Assembly: GCA_008933995.1 (NCBI GenBank)
Contig: WARS01000015.1
Coordinates: 6,446,861-6,510,860, forward strand
DNA length: 64,000 bases
Reading direction: 5' to 3'
Origin: Datnioides undecimradiatus
Taxonomy: Eukaryota; Chordata; Actinopteri; Lobotiformes; Datnioididae
Shown: positions 12,974-23,742 of the stretch, piece by piece
Layout of the letters: every line of letters starts with the position of its first letter
Position numbering within the stretch: the first letter of the stretch is position 1
Made by a program: the position numbers and the translations under genes
Notes under the pieces: model-generated
Told to the model about the DNA's origin: nothing
Databases searched by the model: none
Seen by the model: only the letters and a program-made list of their open reading frames with translations

Positions 12974-15900
12974 GTAAGGGGATGCATGGGTGACTGAAAC
13001 GAGGAACCATTGTCCAGAGAGAGGTATAGGACCTACAGTAGGTAGAAAAATATAGAATAAAGTGGACAGATGTTGATTTGATGGGTGATGGGCTAGGTTT
13101 CAGGCCGAGCTGAGGCAACAGTAGAAGAATGTTCAATTACTCAGCCGAAAGCTTCGACTTTGTACCAGGTGGAAGAAAAAAACTCCTCAGAAACAAGTTG
13201 TCTTTGTAAAGGAGTTATGACGCTGATGGTGTCTGAAACTTGTTGCTGGGCTTTTGCATATTCTGTCTCTGCATATGTAGGAAGGAAAAGAAAGGTTAAT
13301 CAAGACAGGTTATAAAGCATCTTGCCATGTCATTAATTATAATTCTTCGCTGAATAAAAATGATCATGAAATCGTTAAAATGATTAACCAATGAGATATT
13401 TCCTTACTAATTTGTAAAAAGTACAATTTGTACTTTTGCCAAATAAGATATTTAATATTAACTATGCAGTAATACTATTTAGGCCTGGGTGGCAGATTAA
13501 TGATGCATATACTCACATTATACACTCACTATACACTATGACTGACTGGAAGTAGCTGAAGGTCTTCTGAGTAATCTGTTTCTGGCCCCCAAGACTTTGT
13601 TTACATTGTGGCCACAAAATCCCTACATGTCTCTAAAACCCTGCAATCAACAATCACAGTTCAGATCCTCAATATGAATCATTCAGTGGTATTATTCTAC
13701 ATTTACTTTTTTGAAACTGGCAAGCACTTACTCTGTAAGTCCTGTAATGTATTCCATGGTCTTCCACTGCTGGTGTCCTGCGTAATCTCACCTCTTTTTT
13801 AATGTTTAATTAATGCTATTTTGATGGTGTTAATTTAAAATGAGGCAAATGCATCAGTGTCAACAGGGTAATCAACCACTTATTTTTTTCTGAAAAGTTA
13901 ATATTTTGGAGCGGAAAGGACACTGGCAACGCGAAAAGCAGAATGCAAAACAGCCTGAGGGCCTGTTGGAATGCTGCAGTGTGCCTTGACCAAGGCAGAG
14001 TCAGAAACACTGACTCACAGTATTAAACATGGATATTTATACCACCGTTCTCTCCAAAACAGTGGCAACACTCCACCTTGTAAATTAGCAGCAGCACCCT
14101 GTGAAATATCCAATCAGCCTATGTGCGGTTGATCACCTCAGCAGGGATATCATTTGAGACAATCAAAGTGACTCTGGCAACATCCTCCCCTAGTAGAAAC
14201 CCCACAGTCTGTTGTGATGTGGTAGCTTTGTTTGCCCCATTATCGACAAGGAAGGTGACATCTTCAAAGGAAGCCCCAAATGGCAGCACGTTTAGTTGCT
14301 TTTCTATTAATGCATTGTAATTAAAAAAGCTCAGACCCTTTTCAGCAGAAAATAACAGAGTGCTAGCCATAGTTACAACCGCTCTATCTCAGTAGCTGTT
14401 TTATCCACAAAGGTATTTGACAAGGCTTTCAATTCAACTTCCAATACCACCCAACCTTGTCACCTCTCATGCCTACTGCTATGTTTACCAAAACAGTGGG
14501 AGAAAGTGCTCAACTACAAAACTTTAATCAGAAGTGTGAAATTGCAGCAAAGTGTAGCAAATTTGATATGCAAAACATGCCACTGATGAACTGAAAGAAA
14601 TGTAATTATGTGTGAAATAATATTTTCACTTTTGGTTTAGAGTTAATTATTTATGTGTTGGTAACAAATTAGACTGAGGCATGAAGCAGCACAGATTAAT
14701 TTTAACTGAAAATGTTTTTGCCATCAGGTAAATTACTTCCGCTTGAAACACTTGCTTTTTTGCCCTTCAGAAGGAGCTCTTTGATAAAGGCATGCTAAGG
14801 TTAACTTGTGAATTATGTATTTAAGGAATTAATGTGGAATGCTTTCCAAACGTATCATTCAACCTCCAGTCTTTAGAAATGTAAGACCAACTTACTGTCA
14901 ATCAGGCACTGGATGTTTTGAATGGTCTACCGTAATGTATTACAGATTGTTGCCTGGTTACCAAAATGTGCTTTAATGGGGGAAAAAGACGGCCATTACA
15001 CTAATTAGGACTGTCTAAGGGACCTCAGCATGACTCTGACTACCAGAAACTAGAAGTCTGTCCTATCTCCTTAATATTTGGTGTCATGCTAATTTAAAGT
15101 TCCACCAAGAATAAATTAGAAAAGATGACAAAAAGATGGGTGCGGAAATTGTGACTATACCCAGGATGGTTTAGTGTCATTTCAGGTTACTTTTTATGAT
15201 AAAAGACCGATAACACCAATCATCCAAAAAGTAATTTAGAGAGAGTTTAAACATGAAAACTCAATGAACCACAAATGATTAAACTCCAAATGATTAAATG
15301 AGCAGCTCCTGGTCAAACATTGGTACATCATCACAAATGATTGCATTACTATATCACTGCACTTCTAGCTTTTGTAGAAGATGTCAATGTACTGTCTTGA
15401 GGTATATTAATGACTTGATTCGAGTGGTGGAGTCCCTTTCACATGAAAGCCAGACATACATGTAGGTGTTCTACAGATGTATTGGAGATTTGTGTCTTTT
15501 TGTATGCAAATGAGTGAGTTGTTGAGAATGTGAGTTGACTCATTTGTTTCATCTGCTGTGATCACTGTAGTGTGCACAGGCTTGTTTGACAAACTACTTG
15601 GAAGTTTCACACAGCTTTGTTTACTGCAGTCCAGCACACCACCTGTAATTGTTTGCAACTGCTCAACAGCAGAAAGTTATTTGTTGTATTTATCACATGT
15701 CGTTTGGGCTGTTTGTTCATTGATTCAGTCAACTGCTTAATTTTACTTGCACTCCATGTGGATCTCTTTTTGCTCTGTAGAAAATGATTCAGTTTAAGGT
15801 CTAGCCTTGCAGGAGCTATAAAGTCACATGCAGACTCCTCCTGTTTCAAGTCGGTTGCCATGTGCCGTTAAACTGACAGCAGCTGCAGTGAGAATAGAGC

Positions 15901-18900
15901 AGCATGTTCAACAGCAGGTTCAAAGCAGTTTGATGTGCTTAGGCTTAATGTAGCTTTGCCGATTATGCCGTATGTACATATATACAGTGCCCATCATGTA
16001 GAGATCCTATAGTGTGACTAAAAGAGAGATTGTCTATCTCTCAGTTGATTCAGGGTCTAAACACTGAATAAGCCAGAAATAGGCGTGTTAAACATTTTGG
16101 ATCTCAAATTCTTGTCTATAAACATTTCTGAAGGGGCCCCACATTATATGTTGTGACACATGCAACACTGGCACCCAACTGGCATTTTGGTTTTGATCAG
16201 GCAACAATATTTTTGTCTTTAGTACCAACACCAACTGACACGCCGTGTTCCACCTACCTCCAGACCCCTGCACAGTCACCAGCTTTAATCTGTCACTCAG
16301 ATCAGTAGTCATGTCTGCCACTGAGCAGCCACAAAGATGCCTAACCTTTGGTTGAGCCCGAAGTCATGTTAAGCACAGTGTGATTTAACTTCAGCACATA
16401 CAAACACACACGCACCCCCCGCTATCTTCATTAGCCACTAAGAGCAGCCAGTGGAATCAGCCCCTGACTGAGCACAGGAGTGGAGTCGCAACACTGAATA
16501 GGAGGGACAGCAGGGATTTAAACGGTGATAGTCTTTGATTCTCTCTGTAGATCTTGTTTAAGGTTTTGCATAACAAGGCACCAGGCAGTTACTGACATAC
16601 TGAAATCACTATTATTGATTAAGAAGCCATGTATGGGTGACAGACTGCATTTCATTTACATTTTATTACATTTCTGGTTAATGATATTACTATTATTAGT
16701 CCAGTAAATCATTGAGCGAGAATAAAAGAGGTTTAGGGTTTCTACATTATGCAGAAAGGAGTAAGATTTTTATTTGACTGCAAATGAAAACAAAGCATAT
16801 GGATGGCAGTGAGTGCAAAGCAATGGGATGTTCCAGTGAGGTGTAAACAAATAGTGCATCGGTCAAAAACCCCCTCTGTGCTTCCATGGTGAAAATGACT
16901 TTGGCTCAGTCAGCCATGATTGTTTTTGATAGTTGACCCCTGACATTTATCCTTCACCCTATCAAAGCTTTGACTTATTGATTTCCATTGGTTTAGTTCA
17001 AGGTTTGCTCAGAGCTCATCAGCTGAACCTCAGGCTCAGTATGCTTCAAACAAAGTGCTTGTTGGATCATCCGTTGACATAACGTTCTGAAACCACTTGA
17101 CGTTGAGCGTTCTTCTTTTGGGAATGGTTGGTAAACATGTTGTACAGATTGTATCCTTCCAAGCATACCCTGACCTTTAAACTGCAACTTGTATATAAAA
17201 GATACCTCGTCAATCAAAATAGGATGTGGTATTATCTCTTTATATTGTCAGAATACATGTAAAAAGAGTGGGAATAACCTACTCAGATCTCAAACCATCT
17301 GCATAGAATTTTTCCAAATGGGCGACCAGCTGCAAAGATGGTTGCTGAGAAGAGAGCAGGAGAGAGTCAAGCTGGGACCACTGCAGCATGTCCTGACTCA
17401 GTGAAGGAAGGAAGACAAATTTAAGTCAACTTCAAAGCAGCTAATTAGATAAATTGCATATGTTGCATTTTATCGACTGGGGAAAACTGTTCCTCGGCAT
17501 GCAATTTGGCCTTAGTCATGGCCGGTGGAGTAAGTCTAGTGTGTTTAATGTCATCCAACTTCCTTAAGTTAAATTAATAAAGTGAAGCAAACCATAAAGC
17601 TTGTAATTAACTCCACTAGACGCCTCACTCTCAGTTAGTTTAAATGAGGAACTCATTGGCCTCTGTCTTGCTGTCACAGTGAATGTTAACACCATCTGAG
17701 ACCATCATGTCGAGCCAAGAGCGCACAGCTCCCTTTGCATTTATGCAAGCTTCACATAAAACAGGAAAGCCTGGTGACCCACTCTTTATGCGTGGGCCTA
17801 AAAAACTTGGCGTAACAGGATATATTGGCAACAGGAATATGAATTGGAAGTGCAGACTTGGCATGAGGACTCTGCTTCCACAGTGAGATACTGTGCCCAA
17901 AAAAGACATAGACTTGCTGTATTGAGAATTCAGACTAATATCAGCCACATAGTGATTTACATGGTTTTCTCATGTATTATGGGTGAAAAAATTCCTTTTG
18001 AACCGTCATTATGAGGATGGAAATCATTAAAACCTACATCAAACACTTTAAATGAACTTGCATACTACCTGATCTAACTTTCCCCTTGGCTTAATCTAAA
18101 ATGAGCAGATGCAGAAAGGATCAATGTGCTTTGAGTGCAGTTCGGTCACTGAGATAATCAGTGGGGTCTCACTTATCACAAGCATTTATTAAATAAGATC
18201 TGTGGGTTATCTATTCAAAAGTACAGCGACGGTGCTGCTCATTTCTAATTAGAAAATCAATAGAATAACCCTCATTTGTCCTCCATGAAGAAAAAACAGC
18301 TTCCCCTGAATGGCTGCTCCCGCAGTAACACACAAACCAATGAGCTCCCACCCTCACTTGCATGCATACATGTCATCATTTAGCTCACCTCTTCCACCAT
18401 GTCAGGCTTGTGTCAGTATAACAAATACTAAAACTTTGCTGTTGGATATGCCATATCATGAAACCCATTAATGCAAGATATACATTTGTGCCATTTTGTT
18501 TTAAACATTTTTCATAAGCCCTGGTGGTTTTGTTGTTCATGTCTTTCTCACACCTCCAGCAGTTAAGAATCAGGTTATCTTACTCTCAGTGACACACACA
18601 CAACTTCAGATGGATGCGTTTCACTTAAAATCATTAAATACTGGCACAGATTGCAACTATGTTCATTCATCAGATTGAATGGCCAAACCCCATCCCCGCC
18701 TGCCACACACAAACACACGCTTCTTGCATACATGAAAACCTGCAGTCCACTGTTTAAACTGTAATACAACTGAGCTGTGTTTGTGTCTCCATGTTTTTTA
18801 CACATACTAATACATGCATAATTACATGCTGTACATGTCTCTGTACATGCCTTTACATTCATACTGAATGCTGTAATGCTGTGGTAACTGCTTTTAACTG

Positions 18901-20450
18901 TGGGCTATATGTCACTGTTTGTGTTTGTGCTATGGTTCTGTGTTGTGTGTCATGGAATGGCTGAAATTGTTATCTATGAGTCTGCTTCTCACCGCGAACA
19001 GTTTGCTTATTAGTTTCTCTACCTGGGCTGATACACTCATGCACTCACAAATCCACAAATTTCCACAGAGCTGACTAATGTGGGTCCCCAGTGGTGGGAA
19101 ATATATAATGACTGAGCACGTTTGACAAGGATGTGCACACATAATAAAGAGGGGTTGTGTAACTGTGTATTAACAGTCTACCTGCAAGTCATCCCTGCTA
19201 TCTCTGGAATATTTCACACATTAATTCAATTGAAAGATGGCTACAGTGCACTACAGATATCTAGAACATATTCCATTTGGTAACAGATAAATATTGTATT
19301 TGCGGAAATTAGTCATCTACCTCTGCATTGCTACCCTTTTACTGTGCTCAAAAGCATCTGAACTCATTTTGGGTTGGTGCCTGTGTATGCATATAATGAT
19401 AGTACTGTATACATAAGGGAAAATGGGTCAAGGTGCCCTCAACACTTCTATGAAAACTAGTCTAAATTTTGCACATTTTGATTCTTTTGACAAGCAACTT
19501 CCAGATGAGTGTCTGCGGCTCATTTCATTCATAACAGGGTGGCTGTATTGCTTTTACACTTTTCGGCCTGTATATGTTCTACCAGAAGTTTGTATGAAAG
19601 AGTTCTGTCATTGGAATCGACCATGTCTCCAAAAATTCAAAACTGAGAGTAACTGAAATGCTACATATTGACAAAAAAGAAATCATTATCATTGTCAGAA
19701 CTCTTCCATAATGGTGACATCTGTGGTTTTGACCATGTCTGATATTTCACATAATACATAGATTTAGCATGAGAAGAGCAGGCACTTCCTTGTGTATCAT
19801 CTTCTTGCGGTTTTGATGGGAATTGCCGATCTACTCGTTCTAACTCTATATGATGATCTGTGTCACTGTGGCTCAAAGCTCTCATATTGCCTTTTTGTTT
19901 TGTTTTTGTAGATAAGTACTCTGTGTTGAGGGGTGTAGCGGGCGAGGGGAGAGAGAGAGAGGGAGAGAGCAATACAAAATGGCATTTAAACATCTCCCCT
20001 TTCCAGGTATATAACGACTGTGTGAATGTCTCTCTGAAGACGCAACACAGAACGACCTGCTTAACTGTGTGTGCTGACTGACTGCCATGTCTTTCTTCTC
20101 GCTCACCCCCCACCCGTCTGTCTCTCCAATTGACTTCTCTCTCTCCTCCACCTAACCATCCTTCCATTTGCCTGATCTTGTCTGTCACTCATCCCTTCTC
20201 TGTCTCCGCCCGTCTGACGTTTGTCCGCGTGTGTGTCTGCCTGTGTGTCTGTTTGACTTTTTTTTTCTGGCTTGTGTGAATCTTCCCACTCAACTTGCAT
20301 GCACACAAACACACAAATACATTTATATGAACTACTGCACATTTCGCTTTTCCATCACTCAATATCTCTCTCTCTTTCTCTGCCTCTGTCTCTCTCCCCC
20401 TGTCCCTTTTGCTCACACACACCCACATGCACGTCACATGCTCACACCAG
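12974..20450 (+). other. grid2: grid2 intron after the M4 exon
   Basis: A 7.5-kb interval between the M4 exon and the first extra coding segment. No exon, RNA gene or intact mobile element was recognised. A stretch near 13900-14500 looks like relic repeat sequence with an 83-codon open frame on the minus strand, which I do not believe is a gene. From 19900 to 20450 the sequence becomes rich in C and T with scattered CA runs. Confidence 0.6.
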
Positions 20451-20722
20451 ACACAGGCAGATGGCCCATCTGCCAGGCAAGCTGCCGATCCATGCCCTCA
20501 CAGCCCCAACGAGCACCCTCTTGCCCTGGGCGGTCAGACCCAGAACCAGACCCCCAACACCGCCAACACCACTGTCCCCACTGCCACCCATTACCAGCCC
20601 CCAGCATGCTGCGACATTCCCTGCGCTCTGATTGTGCAGCACTCCTACGAACCTACCAACCCCTCCGAGCTCGCCCCCAAAATGAGAATGACCACCTTCA
20701 CCACCTCACCTCCCACCCCAAG
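20451..20722 (+). CDS. grid2: grid2 extra cytoplasmic-tail exon (segment A)
   Basis: A coding segment not present in the mammalian GRID2 tail as I know it. After the acceptor ...ctcacaccag it reads in phase 0, matching the phase-0 donor at 12974: TQADGPSARQ..., a Thr/Pro/Asn-rich middle, a cysteine cluster (ACCDIPC), then HSYEPTNPSEL and MRMTTFTTSPPTP. Third codon positions are strongly C/G-rich in this frame and in neither other frame, which marks it as coding. The donor is AAG/GTTATA at 20723, leaving two bases (phase 2). Alone it would shift the frame of the last exon; with segment B (91 nt) it adds 363 nt, 121 codons, and keeps the frame. It is intracellular, directly after M4. An acceptor ten bases later is possible but does not give this frame. 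Confidence 0.68.
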
Positions 20723-21085
20723 GTTATACATACAATAGAGGATAAAAATAAATCATTGGTTAGTAATGCTTGAAGATAGATGCTATCTGAAATGCTATGA
20801 TATATGAGTGATAAAATATGAAAAGACATGATGGACTTCAAAGAGTACGGTTCAGACTCTGGTGTTCACAGAGTGGTAACCTCTTTCCAAAACCTTTATA
20901 TACCTGGCATGTTGCCAGTTGATTATGTGTGCAATGATGCCTTTCTGCCATTAGAGGGTGCTGTCTCTCCATCTAGAGGTAAATACAGCATCATCTTTGC
21001 CCAGTCAAAGTGACATGCTCTGTAAAGTTAAATATGCTGGTAGAAACCTGCAGTGAAGTATTTATTTTACGTAAAATACAGATGA

Positions 21086-21110
21086 TTTTTTTTTTTTTTT
21101 TTTTTTTTTT
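21086..21110. repeat. poly-T tract
   Basis: 25 T in a row between the two extra grid2 coding segments; could be the A-tail of an old minus-strand retroelement, but no body is recognisable. Confidence 0.9.
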
Positions 21111-21652
21111 GCAAAACTTAATATTATAACATGAAGCCAAAAACCATTTTGAACTCTAAACTTGGCTCCAAAACGAGGCCTTTGCATTCCACGATGAATT
21201 AGAGATGTATATTTAAATACATTTCAGACTTGTAGATTTATTATTCTATCTCTGTCAAGATAGTTTATTATCATATGGGGGATTCATTGTGGACTTCTTT
21301 TCTGTAATGTTTTTGTGGGCATTATAATGCAGGAAAACATTACGTGTCCCCCAGCAGGAATAGAAATGCACTCAGGTCCTGCCATGTTTTACCACAAAAA
21401 ACTCCCACTTATCCTTTCCTAAGTTCCTTTCAATCACTCCTTGTAGTTACCCATTAGTCTTCTTTCACAGACAGCAGACTGACCATTTGTGATTCACTCT
21501 TCTCTTTCACTTTCCGTCATTTCTTTGCCACCAACTTTACCTTTTCAAAATCCCCTCCGTCAAACACTTAGTGTGTGTATGATAATGTCACAACAAACGT
21601 TAGCCCCCCCTCGTCCTCTCCTCCCTCCCACTGTCCCTTCCTTAGATGGCAG

Positions 21653-21743
21653 CCAGAGGGCACCACAGTTGGTCCCCTCTGTCCTTGAGCCACGTACAGT
21701 AGGTCCAGAGCCCCCTCCAGATCCCCCAGACCCAAAGGATACG
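21653..21743 (+). CDS. grid2: grid2 extra cytoplasmic-tail exon (segment B, proline-rich)
   Basis: Reads QRAPQLVPSVLEPRTVGPEP followed by a proline-rich PPDPPDPKDT, and ends at donor GTCAGT (21744) in phase 0, so it joins exactly to DDKEIDL of the last exon. The start is uncertain. AG at 21651-21652 takes the two bases left by segment A (AG+C gives Ser). AG at 21655-21656 or 21667-21668 would instead accept the phase-0 M4 exon. The nearest AG, at 21644-21645, gives an early stop in two phases and its third phase matches no upstream donor. PxxP motifs could bind SH3 domains. No homologue is known to me; it is called coding because of phase fit, codon use and the preceding pyrimidine tract. Confidence 0.55.
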
Positions 21744-23283
21744 GTCAGTAACTCTATCTTTAACCCTAATAATGTGACCTCCCTTCCTCACAAAACCCTG
21801 TTTGACTTTACTCAAACAATATTTCCATGAAACATCAAAATGACACACCTAAAATTATGTGACACCCCACACTTCCTGCCACCTACCTCTGAGACCCTCC
21901 TTAAAGCTAGAGAAGCACACTGTCACATGTGTGGACAATGCAGAAATTTTTAACATTTAAGAAACTCTCTTCAGCACCTTCCAGCACCCTTCACCTAAGC
22001 CGTCTCCTCTCTTTATCCACACCTCATTCATTGCAAACTCAGCTCCACCCTTCCCAATCCAGTAAAAGCATGAAACACCTCTCACTGATTGTTACCATTC
22101 TTTAGGTTATGTGGATAAGTTATTTCCATGTGAATATAGTAACAATAAGTTTCATTTAACTTATACTAAGTTAAGCTAAGCTTAAGTTAATGAATGTGCT
22201 TTGTATTAAGGTGGAAATGTTAAGACTGTTAGAGCTGTTAAACATGTTTGATAAAAGTTAAATAATGTAGTTGATAAATAAGCTATAAGAGCTGAATTGT
22301 GATTGTATGTGGCCTGAAAAAATTCACTTGAAAATGAGATGTCAGTCTCAATGTGAATTTTTTGGCATGGTGGCCAGAATGCAATAGGGGTAATAAGACA
22401 CACAAACTAATTTTTTTTTTTTTTTTAATTTTTCATGATTTAAAGTTAATTCATGTTTTAATTCTTATTAGTATATCGACAGTAGACCTTGCACCCTGGA
22501 ATCACAGAGCACACAGCATGATGGCGGTGTGTTATCTTAGTGTATTCCAGTATATTATCTGCACTCCCTTAAAAACCTTGTAGAAGTGTGTGTATGTTTC
22601 TCTCTCTCAATATCCTGACCACAGCTCAGAGTGTGCTTCTCTATCCTTCCCTCCATTTTTCCCCTCTTCTCTTTTTGCTCTCCCTGCTTCCTGTCACCCA
22701 TGTTTCCCTGTGATCATCAAACATTTATTTAACACTTTTCTTCCGTGTCATATTGTCATTCTCACAATTAACTCTTGCAATTACCTCAACATGAATCTTA
22801 TTTTTAATTGCCAAAATTCTTGTTTGGCCTCATGCGTGGCATATTGCTCTTATCACTTCACCTTCCGTGTTGCCCAACATCCTTCTAACTATCCATTTAT
22901 ACTGGTCAAATGGATGGCATCCCTATTGCACAAAACAAATACACCCCATCTTTGTCCACTTCCACTTTTCCAAAATATATCCTCTCTGCACATACTTTCC
23001 TCTGTTTCCCTCACTCCTTTTCCTTTACCTCCTCTCTCTCGTTTCCTTCCTTTATCCAACTTTCTTGATTCATCCCTATCACCTTCCTTCTCACCATCCC
23101 TCTCCTACTGCTCACTTTTCCGTTTCCCTGATCCCCTTCTTCCATCCTTTAACACTGATTTTTCTCCTACAACCAACAACTTTCCCACCACATATTTTTC
23201 CAACTTCCTCCCCTTCCCTTCCACCATTTACCATCACCGCTTCCTCTTCTTCCTACTCTTTCCCTGACCCTCCCCACCTGCAG
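21744..23283 (+). other. grid2: grid2 last intron with very long pyrimidine tract
   Basis: Ends in ...ccccacctgcag at 23283. About 22590-23283 is almost continuously C/T-rich, far longer than an ordinary polypyrimidine tract, and this alone explains the long stop-free frames read through it. A poly-T run lies near 22411-22426. Confidence 0.7.
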
Positions 23284-23742
23284 GACGATAAGGAGATCGA
23301 CCTGGAGCACCTACACCGCCGGGTTAACAGCTTGTGCACCGAGGATGAAAGCCCCCACAAGCAGTTCTCCACCTCTTCCGTCGATTTAACACCCCTTGAC
23401 ATGGATGCACTGCCCGCCGCACGCCAGGCACTCGAGCAAATCAGCGATTTCCGCAACACCCACATCACCACCACCACCTTCATCCCAGAGCAGATCCAGA
23501 CCCTCAGCCGCAGCCTCTCTGCCAAAGCCGCTGCTGGATTTTCTGCTGGTTTTGGTAGCGGTGGCGGCAGCGTCCTGCAGGACCACCGGACTGGCGGGGT
23601 GGGCCCTTTCAGGCAGAGGGCCCCCAACGGTGGTTTCTTCCGCAGCCCCATTAAAACAATGTCCTCCATCCCCTACCAGCCCACAGGCCCAGGACCCAAC
23701 TTTGGATATGGCAATGATCCAGACAGGGGCACGTCTATATGA
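23284..23742 (+). CDS. grid2: grid2 terminal coding exon with PDZ-binding C-terminus
   Basis: Encodes the last 152 residues of glutamate receptor delta-2, the cytoplasmic tail. It begins [18 protein letters not shown], continues through [10 protein letters not shown] and [20 protein letters not shown], has a fish-specific Ala/Gly/Ser-rich stretch (about [11 protein letters not shown]), then [20 protein letters not shown], and ends NDPDRGTSI followed by TGA at 23740-23742. The final TSI is a class I PDZ ligand, known in mammals to bind delphilin, PSD-93, PTPMEG and Shank-type scaffolds. The acceptor is ctgcag at 23283 in phase 0, so the exon can splice straight from the M4 exon (the mammalian arrangement) or from segment B. 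Identity is essentially certain. Confidence 0.97.
   Translation, partial: DDKEIDLEHLHRRVNSLCTEDESPHKQFSTSSVDLTPLDMDALPAARQALEQISDFRNTHITTTTFIPEQIQTLSRSLSAKAAAGFSAGFGSGGGSVLQDHRTGGVGPFRQRAPNGGFFRSPIKTMSSIPYQPTGPGPNFGYGNDPDRGTSI

Noticed and set aside
14119..14370. 83-codon minus-strand frame with protein-like composition
   Set aside because: Lies in probable relic repeat DNA, short and isolated; not recognisable as any transposase or host gene.
19661..20188. 175-codon antisense frame
   Set aside because: Low-complexity and intronic, with no recognisable domain and no splice or promoter support.
20168..20773. 201-codon open frame on the + strand
   Set aside because: Wrong frame over segment A; codon use and splice phase support the frame starting at 20451, and the upstream part is C/T-rich intron.
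22590..23267. 225-codon open frame on the + strand
   Set aside because: Produced by the long C/T-rich tract, which rarely yields stop codons; no start context or homology.
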